From Castanea sativa (Eukaryota > Streptophyta > Magnoliopsida > Fagales > Fagaceae): a stretch of DNA of 64,000 bases. The translations under genes and the position numbers were made by a program. The notes beneath the pieces are model-generated. The model searched no databases. It was given only the letters and a program-made list of their open reading frames with translations, and was not told the DNA's origin. The DNA lies in assembly GCF_040712315.1 (NCBI RefSeq), contig NC_134022.1, positions 4,526,001-4,590,000 on the forward strand. The letters are read 5' to 3'. Of the stretch, positions 22,967 to 35,400 are shown piece after piece; positions within the stretch are counted from its first letter, which is position 1; each line of letters begins with the position of its first letter.

Positions 22967-23329
22967 AAGGCCATAAAAATTAATAGATTAAAACTAAAAC
23001 AATATATATATATATAAGTCCAAAAAAATTAGTCCAACAACAAAAATTATCAATAATAAGGCTAAAAAAAATTAAGTACAATCAATTTATTTTACCCAAA
23101 ACAAACAACTTGGTCATTTAAAAGTTTAAAACAAAAATCCTTAGTGATAAAGTAATAGAAACAAAAGTCGGAACTGCCGCACAGTGCACACAACTAGCAA
23201 CAGAGCCACCATCTCTAACTCTAAGTTTTGGCTCTGTCCCTGAAGAGCCAGACTCCCATATTCCTCGGAGAATCTCAAATATAATTTCAGATACATTAAG
23301 GTTGAAAACTCCTTCACATAATGTGAATT

Positions 23330-23445
23330 CAACTGGGTTCCTAGAGATCTGAATAATACCGCTTATGTTCATGTAAAATGGTCTCTTAATAATTGCCTAG
23401 CTGGTATTTTTGTTTTAGACTCTACTCCTTCTGTTTTTGTTGATG
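23330..23445 (+). mobile_element. Possible L1 RNase H 3' remnant
   Basis: A short plus-strand stretch reads VKWSLNNCLAGIFVLDSTPS-like codons, similar to the tail after the RNase H domain of plant L1 LINEs. No catalytic motif is left. Weak call. Confidence 0.3.
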
Positions 23446-23448
23446 TAA

Positions 23449-23647
23449 GTGAGCGTTTGGATTCAGAGTTTTTAGCCTACGTTTGCGTTTGCGTTTTCAG
23501 CCTTTTTTTTTTTTTAGTGCAACTCTTCTTGCACTGTTCATTGTCTATGAATAGTGCATTTAGACTTAAGAATAGTAACTTTTTGTGAACAGTAACTTTT
23601 TTATTATTTTCAGTTTTCAGCAAAATAAGCAATATGCAAACGAAACA
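23449..23647. mobile_element. Harbinger-type MITE
   Basis: 199 bp with TAA at 23446-23448 and 23648-23650. Termini are GTGAGCGTTTGGAT and the complement of TGTTTCGTTTGCAT. It contains GAATAGTGCA and GAACAGTAAC repeats and no coding capacity. Confidence 0.55.
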
Positions 23648-24271
23648 TAATTCTTGTTGAGTAGAACTTAATATTGACATGTAGTTGTTTGTTTTGGTTT
23701 CTGTTTTTGTATAATGGTTTTCGGTTTTCCATAATATATATATTTGACTTGAGGGCTCACAACAACCAATGTGTAGGAAGCTGCATTCTATAGAAAGTCA
23801 AAATACATTGTTTGAGGACATGCATTTATTCTTTTTTGATAATTGAGGACATTCATTTATTCGTTTATACATGTCAAAATGGTTGAATATATTTTTTTAC
23901 CCCTTCAGCAAAAAAAAATATTTTTACCCCCGCGAACCCTTACCTTTTGAAAATGATATTAATAACTTTTGACTGCAAAAAGTAGTGCTAATATAATTTA
24001 GAGCTTCATTCGGTGATCCCATTTTGATTGACTCCTTAGGGGACTTATCAGTCGGCGACATTCTAGCCAAAATTGGCATATATTCTCTTGCGCAAAAGTT
24101 TGAATGAAATGCTCTATTTAAAATTATTTAGGAATATGTCTCTATTTTAAATTCAATTTTTTTAAAATTGAGTTTCAATTAAAAACTCAATTTTTAGATA
24201 ATTGTTAATAAAATATTTTAGAAAAATTTGACACAACTTTTATGGGAAATACAAAAAACTGTTAAAATAAT

Positions 24272-24461
24272 GAATAATGATACATACACAAACTATTTTA
24301 CAACAGTTTTATAAACTGCTGTTGTGACTTAACATTTCTAAATATTTATTGGTAAGTAAAAATATAATATTAGTGGTAGACCCAAATTGAAACTAGTAAG
24401 AATTTGTCACGTCAGTAGTTTATAAAAATGTTATAAAATAATTTCTGGTTGTAGCATTACT
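24272..24461. mobile_element. Foldback MITE-like repeat
   Basis: The left end AATGATACATACACAAAC pairs with the right end GGTTGTAGCATTAC, and TTTACAACAGTTTTATAAAC pairs with the complement of GTTTATAAAAATGTTATAAA. Boundaries are approximate; same structural style as 46936-47081. Confidence 0.45.
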
Positions 24462-24469
24462 ATAAAAAA

Positions 24470-25735
24470 ATTAATTACTTTTTTTCTTTTCCCATAAAAA
24501 GTTTATTAAAATAGTTCCTAAACTAATACTCTTCAGGCATCTATTAACATTTTTCAATAATAATAAGAAGAGTAAGTAGTTAATATAACACAGTTAGACT
24601 CATTAAAAATAAAAAGTTAAGCCCAAACTCCAAAAAAAAAAAATAATAATAAAAGTTTAAACTTTTGGATTAATTGGTGCCTTTATGAGTATTTTTGATA
24701 GACTGTAATAGATAATATAATATAATAGTTATTCCAATGTTTTAGTTATTCAGTAGTTTGCCTTTTTAAAAGAAAAAGTTATTTAGTAGTTTGATTATAT
24801 TTTTATTTCGGGGAATATATATTTTTTATGAATAATTATTCTTTAAACTAAGAAATCTCTAAAAGGTTCATAATAGATACTTATTAGTAAGTGTTATAAT
24901 TTTTAAAATTAATATATTTTCAAATATACAAACTTTCCATATGTATATAAAAATTAAAAAAAATCATAAAAAATAACTTTTTTCTCTCTCAAATTTAAAA
25001 AACATTATTCTTTAGGAAATATAATTGTTTAAAATATTTCCTATATATAGATCTTAAGTTTTATTTGGTTACAACTTATGATCAAATTTATAAATAGATT
25101 TAGTTATTTCATTACAACATAGTTTATTCTCAATATTAAAGATTACCATTTTTTTCTCCAAAAAAAAAAAAGATTATCATTTCTGTTGTAATTTCTATTT
25201 AGCGTTCCAAGTGTGCCTTATATGTTATATTAACTACTTAATTGGAGTCTCTCCAAGATGTTTGTCTCCATAAGAAGTGGTATTTAGAGCCCATGGTAGT
25301 GTGTGACAAGATGTTCAAGGTACCCTTTACAATTGGAGTGGAAACACGATGTGTGTATTTGGACCCCGTGAATGTTAAATATAAACGAATGGTGTCACGT
25401 GAGGTTCCCATGGACATGGATATACAAAACAGTTCCTATGGATGAATGTGCGAAATTGACAAATGGTTCTCATGGATGAAATATGAAGAAAAATCCATAG
25501 CAGGGGAGAGTAAGTACTTGAACTTGTTCATAACCTATAGAGAAGTAATGACTTACATGTGAGAGGAAGCTTATTGGATATACACGTGCGAATGAAGTTT
25601 TACGTTAAATAATAATGAGAATAGTGAATTTTTAATATAATATAATTGACAAAAAAAAACTTAAAACATATTAGAAAGAACTTTGGGTTAAGTAGTGTTT
25701 TGAGCCCCCCAATGTGTTAGTTTCATAACATAAAA
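24470..25735. other. Intergenic, AT-rich
   Basis: No gene recognised. The 67-codon frame at 25242-25445 lies in LTR-like sequence (TATTGGATATACACGTG near 25572) and is not a credible gene. Confidence 0.4.
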
Positions 25736-25739
25736 ATTG

Positions 25740-26150
25740 ATAAAGTTTGGTTACAAACTTTTTTATTTTTTACTTTATTTCTTTAAGAATATTAAGTATT
25801 TTTAACACACATACGGGCTAATGACTACAACTTCTACTAAAAAAAATTAACATAACTATATATTTTGAAAATATAACCGTTGATTGCATGTTCATTATGT
25901 TTTTAACATGCATGCCAGATTTACAATTTAATTTATATAAACTTATTTTTTATGCATAATTTTAAACTACAAAAATCTGAAATTTAAATATTTGTTTGAT
26001 GACATAACTTTTAATTTTTTTTTTAATTTTACAAGTAGAGGATATAAGAAGAAAATGTTATTCAATGTTAAATTTATCAAAATTCGTATGTATTAAAATA
26101 ATATTGAGTGGTATTGTAACCATTAACAACTACCAAATTTGAAATCAAAC
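25740..26150. repeat. Dispersed repeat, copy 1
   Basis: Collinear with 28230-28625: both contain TATTTTGAAAATMTAAYC, then an AAACTTATTTTTTA stretch, GAGGATATAAGAAGAAAAT and a closing block with GAGTGG and CCATTA. Probably two decayed copies of one element. No terminal repeats found. Confidence 0.6.
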
Positions 26151-26162
26151 TTTTTTTCAAAA

Positions 26163-26172
26163 AAATTATATC

Positions 26173-26204
<32 letters not shown>

Positions 26205-26208
26205 GTAA
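26163..26208. repeat. (TA)n microsatellite
   Basis: Alternating TA tract with minor interruptions. Confidence 0.85.
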
Positions 26209-26908
26209 TAGCGATATTACTCTATTTATAATCTATAAACTTAAAAAGTTACCCAAAAAAAAGTGATAAAAATTTTCATAACAACAAATTTCGTCGTGAA
26301 ATAACTAAAAAGGAATACAGCAAAAAAAAATAAAATAAAAAAAAAACACTAAAAAGGCATATAATGGTCCTCAAAAGTCAAAAAGTATTTGATTCCAATC
26401 GAGTTGATGTCTTGCTAGAGTGTAGACAAGAAGAAATCAACGGCTCTATTGTATTGTCTATTGGCAACTGCAAGCGGACAGACGCAGACCGATGCAAACA
26501 GTCCAAGTTTACATAATTAACGTTAACGTTAGCAAGTTATGCAGTTTATGCAATCTCACGTGCACTCATAGCGCGTGTGCAGTACCTCCTACAAAACAAA
26601 ATAAAAAAAAAATTAGCATGATTCATGAAGCTTGCATGCTTTCCATGTTTTCCCTTTTTGCTTCTTTTAAAATGAACAATATTTTCCAGTAAAGGATTTC
26701 TTTTTTCCTTTTTATATATTTATTTATAGATTTTCAACCTATGACATCTGTTTCTGATGATAACTCTTTATAATCAGACCAAAATATCAATAAGTTTTTA
26801 GTGTAAGTGAAAATTACTTTTCATATTTTTTATTTAACCATTAGAAATTTTACCAGTTGAGCTAACTGAAACTCACCAATAAAGAATTTTTTTAATTGTA
26901 TTTGTATG

Positions 26909-26909
<1 letters not shown>

Positions 26910-26956
<47 letters not shown>

Positions 26957-27108
26957 ACGTCTTTAAATTATGAAGTCAGTTAATTAGGATAATATATCAA
27001 TGTACTGTTTTTTTTTTTTTTTTGATGAAATGAATTTCCAGTCTTATATTGCATCTCTTATTAGGCATGCATGTACTTGATTATAGATTAAACAAATTAA
27101 CATTATAT

Positions 27109-27161
<53 letters not shown>

Positions 27162-27300
27162 AGGTCTTCAAATTATATATGAAGTCAGCTAATTAGGGCA
27201 ATATGAATATAATTTAATTTGTTTAATCTATCATCAAGTACATGCATGCCTAATGATAGATGCAATATAAGACTGGAAATTCATGTCATCAACACAAGTT
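26910..27300. repeat. Inverted duplication around two TA microsatellites
   Basis: The left arm, about 27027-27100 (GAAATGAATTTCCAGTCTTA through AGATTAAACAAATTA), is the reverse complement of about 27217-27290. The spacer contains a (TA)n tract and ATGTTGAGGTCTTCAAATTA. The latter is also a direct repeat of ATGTTGACGTCTTTAAATTA, which follows the first (TA)n tract (about 26917-26952). Direct and inverted repetition in one 390-bp block suggests replication template switching. Confidence 0.88.
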
Positions 27301-28144
27301 TTTAGAGCACGCTCTAACTTCTAAGAGATACAAAGTGCTAATTAACTACAAGTTTGTTTGTTTAATGTTTCCTCAAATTCATTTCTAAGAGACATTCGAT
27401 ATACATGTATATATATAAAAGATTGTATGATTAAAATAAATTAAGAGATTAAAAAACACATTTTTGATACAACTAACAGTGTTGTCCATTACGACTTGTC
27501 CTAGTTGGAAAATTATAGTAATGGATGTTATGCATAATTAAATAGATGCCCAATCGCTTTTAAAGAAAATGGTTTCAAAAACCATATTAAATATTAATGG
27601 GTGTGTTATAAATGGGTTTGGTATTTAATTTGTTAGCTTAAATATTAGGACTTTTTCAAAGTGGTGATGCTTGCCAATCCGTGTCATACTTTAAAATGGG
27701 GTTGTCTTTCTCCAAAAAGCTCTTTGAAAAAAATTACAACATACGCATCTTATCTCTTATTAATCGATTTGAACATCAACAAACTCATTGTTTATATAAA
27801 GTTAGAGACATTATTATCTTACTTAAAAAAGATCAATACCTTTTTCTCTCAAACTCGTAATAAAGAGTTTGATAGGACTTTTCAATAACTATCTTCAGAA
27901 AATCTAACATTGTTTGAATGCATGAAAATAGTCCACAGTCCAAACCATATTAGCACTAGAGATCGATGTGCTAAACCTAAATGTAGAGTCCAAATAATTA
28001 ACTTTTACTCCGCAATCTTGTATATGTTCACCTAAACTGATTGACAGGAGTTTGGTCATCAGGAATCAAATATGCCTCATGATTTAGATCCCACCTTTCC
28101 TGTCATGACGCTCGCAACCACTTGAGGAATTGTTCTAGAAATAT

Positions 28145-28168
28145 TCTCTCTCTCTCTCTCTCTCTCTC
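28145..28168. repeat. (CT)n microsatellite
   Basis: Uninterrupted CT dinucleotides following ATATT. Confidence 0.85.
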
Positions 28169-28229
28169 CTTATAAAATATTAACTTAAATAAAAATATTT
28201 TAGTGCAAGATATTTTTGCGACATCAAAA

Positions 28230-28625
28230 GAAACAATATATAACAAAATTTGGTTACAAATTTTGTTGTATTTCAGTAAAAAAAAATGACTACATATTTT
28301 GAAAATCTAATCAATGGATTGAATTTTTTTTTTATATTTTATGTTCTTAATAAGTATGTCAAATTTCGTGGCAATAAAATGTTATTTATTATTAAATCCA
28401 TAAACTTATTTTTTACTCATAATTTTAGACTATAAAAACTTAAAATTTAAACAATTGATTAATGACATGACTATTTATCTTTAATATTCTGAATTTTTTG
28501 TAAACATAGAGGATATAAGAAGAAAATAGAATCCAATGGTGAATTTCTCAAATTTCACACCTAAATAAAAAAATATTGATGAGTGGAGTTGTAGCCATTA
28601 GCTACAATTAAGTTTGTAACTATAC
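28230..28625. repeat. Dispersed repeat, copy 2
   Basis: Partner of 25740-26150, same order of shared blocks and same orientation. Diverged by substitutions and small indels. Confidence 0.6.
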
Positions 28626-29667
28626 ACACACACATATACTAGACTCATTACATGCGTTTTGAGCATGCAATAATGCTCATTTTTATTTATTTGTTTTTTT
28701 TTGGTTTGAGGTTATAATGTTTAAAACTTATATATAAATATCGTTGTTTGTATTTTTTTTTTAAGAGGTAAGGTAATCTGGAATAATATTTAAAATTTAG
28801 ATAGAAATAGTGTCCTAAAATTTATGAATAGTAAATTACTCTTTTAACCAATTTGTGTTTTTTAATTTAAAATGATTTAACTAAAAAGTAAGGGTATTTT
28901 AGAGAGTTTAAGAATTTATGTGAGGGTATTTTAGTACGCAAAATATTGAAACCCAAACAGTGAATCTTGTTATCAATAGTATGGATATGTATATTTATAT
29001 ATATACACAAATATATTTTAAATTCACCATCAATTTTAGTGCAAAATATTTACAAACTAATACATTGTAACAATTCTTTAACATAGTAAGGGTATAGTTG
29101 GTATGCTGAAATAGATCTTGTAACAAAATGATTATTTATATGTAAGAACAACTAGGCTATTTGACTACATATGTATCAGAGGGAATGATTTGTTTTTAGT
29201 AATAGCTATTTCTTAAATTGAAAAATGATAATTTCTATCTAAAATTGTTGTAGTATTTATTCCTTAATATATGTAACCACTTTTAAAATTAAGATATTTT
29301 AAAAAAAATACTTACTTTTCCTATGAATCATCTTTTACAAATTTCTTTTAAGAAAATCTTTTACAAACTTTCTATAGGTAACAACCAAACATTTGAATAT
29401 GAATAGTTACAACATCTTTTATTCATAGTAATAAAGATTGTTATAACTAATGTAATCTCTATTCAATCTACCAAATGTACCCAATTGATTTCTTAATCAT
29501 CATCTTATTTTATGTATAAAAATTTATATTATTACCAACATCATTATAAAAAAATAAAATTTCCATGCTAAACCAAGCTTAATAATAGTAATATTAGTTA
29601 AAGTCTTATAACTTAACTGACACTTATATATAAGGGAAGAGGGATGAGATAAGAGAATACACTCACA

Positions 29668-29670
29668 CAG

Positions 29671-29729
<59 letters not shown>
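29668..29729. repeat. Compound (TA)n(TG)n microsatellite
   Basis: A TA tract passes directly into a TG tract of about 36 bp. A Cys/Val-alternating reading frame across it is an artefact of the repeat. Confidence 0.9.
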
Positions 29730-29734
<5 letters not shown>

Positions 29735-29813
29735 TTCTCAAATAAAAAAAACTAACACTTCGTATTGTTTTAATGGAGGCATCTATGATTCAAATATTTC
29801 TCTTCCAATTACC

Positions 29814-29846
<33 letters not shown>
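29814..29846. repeat. (TA)n microsatellite
   Basis: Uninterrupted TA tract just upstream of the dispersed repeat at 29862. Confidence 0.85.
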
Positions 29847-29848
<2 letters not shown>

Positions 29849-29861
29849 CAGGAAAAACTTA

Positions 29862-30740
29862 GAGAAAGTTCAATTAGAATTCAATTTTGTACCGTGTGTC
29901 TAAATTTATGTGGGGACCACATCATAATTATCCACTAAAATTTGTTTTATGTGTCCACTTAAGTTTTTAAATATTTGTGCTAAGTGAGTTAATGAGTGCA
30001 AAATATTAAGAATCTAATCTTAATGGACCATAAAATTAAAAAAAAAAAAAACAATCACGTATAATCAATAAAACACAACACAATAAAGATCACTACACGT
30101 TCTTTCTCAAAAAAAAAAAAAAAAGAGATCATCACACGTTCTATGTTATTAAAAATTAGAAAAAAATTATCATAAGTAGTATTAAATTTAGGTAAGAATT
30201 TTAATATGTGACTAATTACGTTTACTTAAAAAAATAATTTGACTAATTATTTATATTTTTATGGAATCCAATTTTGTGCCATATGTCTAAATTTATGTGG
30301 GCACTACATCATAATTATTCAATTAAGTCTGTACTTTGTGTCCATTTAAGTTTTTTAATCTTTGTGGCAAGTGAGTTAATGACTGCAAAATACTAATAAT
30401 CTAATATTAATAAATTATAAAAAAAAAACTAATCACATATACTCAATAAAAATCACCACCCGTTCTATTTTATTAAAAATTATAAGAAAATGATCATAAA
30501 TAGTATTAAATTTAGGTACGAATATTAACATATGACTAATTGTGTTTACTTTTTTTTAAAAAAATAATTTGACTAATTATTTATATTTTTATGACAAAAA
30601 TTGTGTTTAATTTTAAATGTATCTATAGTTATGCATGTGCTACATTTAAAAAAAAAAGTAATTTGACTAATTGTTTATATTTTTATAATAAATTTGTATT
30701 TAATTTTAAATGCACTCATGGGTTTACACATGTTACATGC
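29862..30740. repeat. Diverged tandem repeat of a dispersed element
   Basis: Unit 1 (about 29862-30240) and unit 2 (about 30262-30600) share AATTTTGTRCC, GTCTAAATTTATGTGG, ACATCATAATTAT, AAGTGAGTTAATGA and ATGACTAATT-type blocks in the same order. A partial third unit (about 30640-30740) shares the TTTGACTAATT and TTTAATTTTAAATG end. The start of the unit also occurs in the spacer of the inverted repeat at 855-905. Confidence 0.75.
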
Positions 30741-30904
30741 TAGTTATCAATAAAATAAAAGTAAAATTTCGATAAGTAAAAAATAATATTATCTTTTCAA
30801 GATATTATAGATACAATCAAATTATCAAATTTTTTTTTTGAAAACATCAAATTATCAATTTGAAATCAATTGAAGAAATTAATATACAGTAACTAAAAGT
30901 TTTG

Positions 30905-31065
30905 GAGAAATGTTATATTCACAACATTTTCATAAGTAGTAAGTTATTATTGCTTATTATTTGAATCCACAACTTAAATTACTTTTTTTCTACCCTAAAC
31001 AACCAATAACAACCCGACACTTATAATATATTGTGAAAATATTATAAAAATAGGTTAATATAAGA
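30905..31065. mobile_element. Foldback MITE-like repeat
   Basis: AAATGTTATATTCACAACATTTTCATAAG at the left pairs loosely with ATTGTGAAAATATTATAAAA at the right. Same style as 22801 and 24272; weakly bounded. Confidence 0.3.
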
Positions 31066-31299
31066 TTTCTAGAACTGTTGTTGCCCTAATAATTGATCTT
31101 CCATCTAAAGGTTTCGTGTAATACACGCGCTGACATGGACCTTGAACTAATAATGCCAATAACCTCTGGTTGCGTTAGGCAGACGAAAGTGAAGCAATTA
31201 ATCAAAATCAATCAATAAGTAAAAAACTAACCTTAGTTAATAACGTTGGAGTGTACTGTTCTCTCTGTTCCTCGTGTAATCACTAATCACTCGCTCAAT

Positions 31300-31519
31300 A
31301 GCTCTCTCACACCAACAACACACACACAGTCACACTCAGAGATTGCACAGACAGAGAGAGAGAGAGAGAGAGGAATCAAGTTCTTCTTTGAATAAAGACA
31401 TCCCAATATCCCATCCCACTTGTTGTCGGATGTACGAGAAAATAGAAAAAAAATCACAAATAAGCTTTTTGTGCAAACTGGAAGTAAAAGAAAAGTTCTG
31501 CTAATGTTATCGTCACAAA

Positions 31520-31563
<44 letters not shown>

Positions 31564-32465
31564 CTTTCCTTTGTGTCTGGACTATCAATTCACAAACACG
31601 CACACATACACGCAGTGTGACACACACACTCTCTCTCTCTCTGTTTGTCTTTCCATGCCTTCTAGTGTGAGTTCATTTCTATTGTTTGTATCATTATAAA
31701 GCTTATATATTTCTTGTGGTTCTTTTTCTTTCATGTTGCATGCCACTTTCTCCTACTTTTGCTCACTTCCCACTTCAAAAGTTTGGCTGCATCTTCTACT
31801 GGTTAGCTAAAGTTGACTCTCTAAAGCTTCTTATTATATATATATATATATATACACAAATATATAAATTTTTTTATCTATGGATACTGGGTTGCTTATG
31901 CATTTGGCATTTTTCAGCCACTTTCGTCAGTTTTGCTGTCCAAATAGACCCTCTTGAGTCTTGACATTCCTGGTTTTCCCGGGTTGCTGTATGATTGGAT
32001 TCTGGAGGTAATTTTGTCGCTTGTTTGTCTAATTCACTTCTGGGTACTCCCAAATCTGCTTAGAATTTCTTAATATCAGATTTCTTATGAGTTTTGCTCA
32101 GCAAGTGCTGAGTGTCAATCATATATATATGTATAATGAATAATTGTCATATGTAGAATCTGTATGTCTGGTTTATTTTTTCCTCTTTATGTCTGGTTAG
32201 GCTTTCATAATTTGGAATCATATGTAGAATTCAAGAGAGGCTCAACTGAGTTTCTGTTGAAAATTTACATATACATATATGCAGTTACTGGGATAGTGAG
32301 TGATTGGGGGGTTTATATTTCAATTTGCTTAGAGATTTGGGGAATTTCTGGCATATTTGTTCTGATTTTATTATTATTATTATTTTTTTTTTCAGTGTAG
32401 AACTTGATTTTCAGGAATCAAGATAGTCCTCTTTGTAGACCAAAAGTGTTTTGTCCTCAATCACA
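31300..32465 (+). promoter_or_regulatory. Leader region of the TPS5-like gene, with intron
   Basis: The leader contains (GA)n tracts at 31340-31371 and 31521-31561 and a (CT)n tract near 31631. A leader intron is predicted from 32008 (TCTGGAG|GTAATT) to 32395 (T-rich tract, TTTCAG|TGTAG). The last leader exon, 32396-32465, has no upstream ATG. Several short upstream ATGs occur before 32007 (for example 31653), but the transcription start is not visible, so their relevance is unknown. Leader introns are common in class II TPS genes. Confidence 0.6.
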
Positions 32466-35400
32466 ATGGTTTCAAGGTCATATTCTAACTTATTGGATCT
32501 TGCTTCTGGTGATTCTCTTTCTCTGACTTTTGGTCGTGAGAGGAGGAGGCTTCCTCGAGTGGCAACTGTTGCTGGTGTACTGTCCGAGCTAGATGATGAT
32601 AGCACTGGCTCTGATGCTCCCTCATCCGTCTCTCAAGAACGGATGATCATTGTTGGAAACCAGCTTCCACTTCGGGCACATCGAAGTGACAGTGGAGAGT
32701 GGAATTTTAACTGGGATGAGGACTCACTTCTATTGCAACTTAAAGATGGCCTTGGAGAAGATGTTGAAGTAACCTATATTGGCTGTCTTAAAGAACAGGT
32801 TGATCCTCGTGAGCAAGACGATGTTGCTCAAACGTTACTTGAAACTTTCAAATGTGTACCAGCATTTATCCCCTCTGAGCTTTTTAGTAAATTCTATCAT
32901 GGATTCTGTAAGCAACATTTGTGGCCTCTATTTCACTATATGCTCCCTCTATCACCGGATCTTGGTGGTCGGTTTGATCGGTCCCTTTGGCAAGCTTATT
33001 TATCAGTGAACAAGATATTTGCAGATAAAGTAATGGAAGTGATCAGTCCTGATGATGACTTTGTGTGGGTTCATGACTACCATTTGATGGTTTTGCCAAC
33101 ATTTTTGAGGAAGAGGTTCAATAGGGTAAAACTTGGTTTCTTTCTTCATAGTCCATTCCCTTCATCTGAGATATACCGGACACTTCCTGTTAGAGATGAA
33201 CTTCTTAGAGCTCTTTTAAACTCTGACCTCATCGGATTCCATACTTTTGATTATGCTAGGCACTTCCTATCTTGTTGTAGTAGAATGCTTGGGCTTTCTT
33301 ATCAATCAAAGCGGGGTTACATAGGGCTCGAGTATTATGGCCGCACTGTAAGCATTAAAATTCTTCCTGTTGGGATTCATATAGGCCAGCTTCAATCTGT
33401 TTTGAATCTGAATGAGACTGAAGCTAAGGTTGCAGAGTTACGAGATCAGTTTAGAGGCCAAACTGTTGTGCTTGGGGTTGATGACATGGACATCTTTAAA
33501 GGAATCAGCTTGAAACTTCTGGCTATGGAACAATTGCTCATACAACATCCTGATAAGAGGGGAAAAGTTGTTTTGGTTCAGATTGCGAACCCTGCAAGGG
33601 GCAGAGGGAAGGATGTACAGGAGGTCCAATCTGAAACTACTGCCACAGTGAGCAGGATCAATGAGACATTTGGAAGGCAAGGATATAAGCCAGTAGTCTT
33701 AATTGATACCCCACTTCAGTTTTATGAACGAATTGCTTATTATGTCATTGCAGAATGTTGTCTTGTTACAGCAGTGAGGGATGGAATGAATCTTATACCC
33801 TATGAATATATTATATGCCGACAAGGAAATGAGAAACTAGATGAGACCTTAAGGCTAAACCCATTGACCCCAAAAAAGAGCATGCTGGTGGTATCTGAGT
33901 TTATTGGGTGCTCCCCGTCACTCAGTGGTGCAATTCGAGTTAACCCATGGAACATTGATGCTGTAGCTGAAGCTATGGATACTGCCCTAATCGTCTCTGA
34001 GGCTGAAAAACAGATGAGGCATGAGAAGCACTATAGGTATGTCAGTACTCATGATGTTGCATATTGGGCACGAAGCTTTTTGCAAGATCTTGAAAGGGCA
34101 TGTAGGGACCATGTGAGGAGGAGGTGCTGGGGAATTGGTTTTGGTTTAGGGTTTCGAGTGATTGCTTTGGATCCAAATTTCAGAAAACTTTCAGTTGAGC
34201 ATATTGTTTCATCTTATAAGAGGACCAAGAGCCGAGCAATTCTTTTGGATTATGATGGTGCTATGATGTTGCCTGGTCCAATTAGGACAACTGCTAATAC
34301 TGAAGTTGTCGGAATCTTAAACAGCTTGTGCCGAGACCCCAAAAATGTTGTCTTCCTTGTTAGTGGGAAGGGAAGAAATAGTCTAACCGAGTGGTTTTCT
34401 GCTTGTGAAAATCTTGGGCTTGCAGCAGAGCATGGTTATTTTGTAAGGTACATTCTCTTTTCCCTTTTCCAAAAAATAGAGCCATGTCAAATTTGAGGCT
34501 GCTCTTCACACTTGAAAATGTGATCTTTTGATTCTTAATCATCATCTAAGTTTGTTCCTCAATGTCATATGGGCAACATGCAAAATGATGTTGAGCATAT
34601 ACTAGGAAATTTTGTTTATTCAATTGGTGAATTTGCTGGTTTTCTTTGCAGAAGAAGTGTTAACTAGCTCCCCTTATCTGTTTGTGAATTGAATACGACC
34701 TAATATGCACCAAGTTGGTTTCCTTGTGGTAGTAATGGATGAGTCTTAAATTTGGATCATGATTGTTAGTTATTGCAAATTTGGTGGCTTAGGTTTGTGT
34801 CTTCAATTGAATAAAGAGCTAATCTCTAGCATGTCCATTTTGGTTGGCTGACTATTATCCACAGCTTCATGCCATATGTTGGAAAGCCAAGGAGAAAATG
34901 GAAAAGTGATATTAGGATCTCATTTGCGCGTATTTGCTTCTGTTACTTAAATTTGGATTTCTAGAATTGACAGCCCTTGTGGTGGTGATTATTTCAAACC
35001 TTCATATTTCACCAGCTTGTCTTCAATTGTAATGTGAATGGACCATCCAGTTTACGGGAGATATCCAGATGCCCCTTAAATCCCAAACCTGAAAAGTCTT
35101 AATTTTGCATATATTGCTGTTTCTTATATCTGATGTTCCTACAGTATTTGAGTCTTAAAATTTATTCAGGCTTGGCTTCACAGGCTTTTGCATGTTCAAA
35201 TCATCTAAAGTGGTAGAGAGTCTATTGCCCTCAACCTGAAAAATTGGCATTTTGGTTACTTTTGTTGTGAAGATAGTACTATGGGGAGACTTTAATCGAG
35301 GCCTTAACTTAAAATTTGGGGACACCACTTAACCCAAAAGCTTGTGTTATATTAATTTCTCTCCATGGGGCTTTGAGACCTCTCTATATAAGATGATACC

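Noticed and set aside
29697..29903. Cys/Val-alternating frame
   Set aside because: Direct translation of a TG microsatellite.
32451..32465. Upstream in-frame TTG as an alternative start of the TPS5-like protein
   Set aside because: The ATG at 32466 gives the conserved MVSRSYSNLL N-terminus and is a normal plant start.
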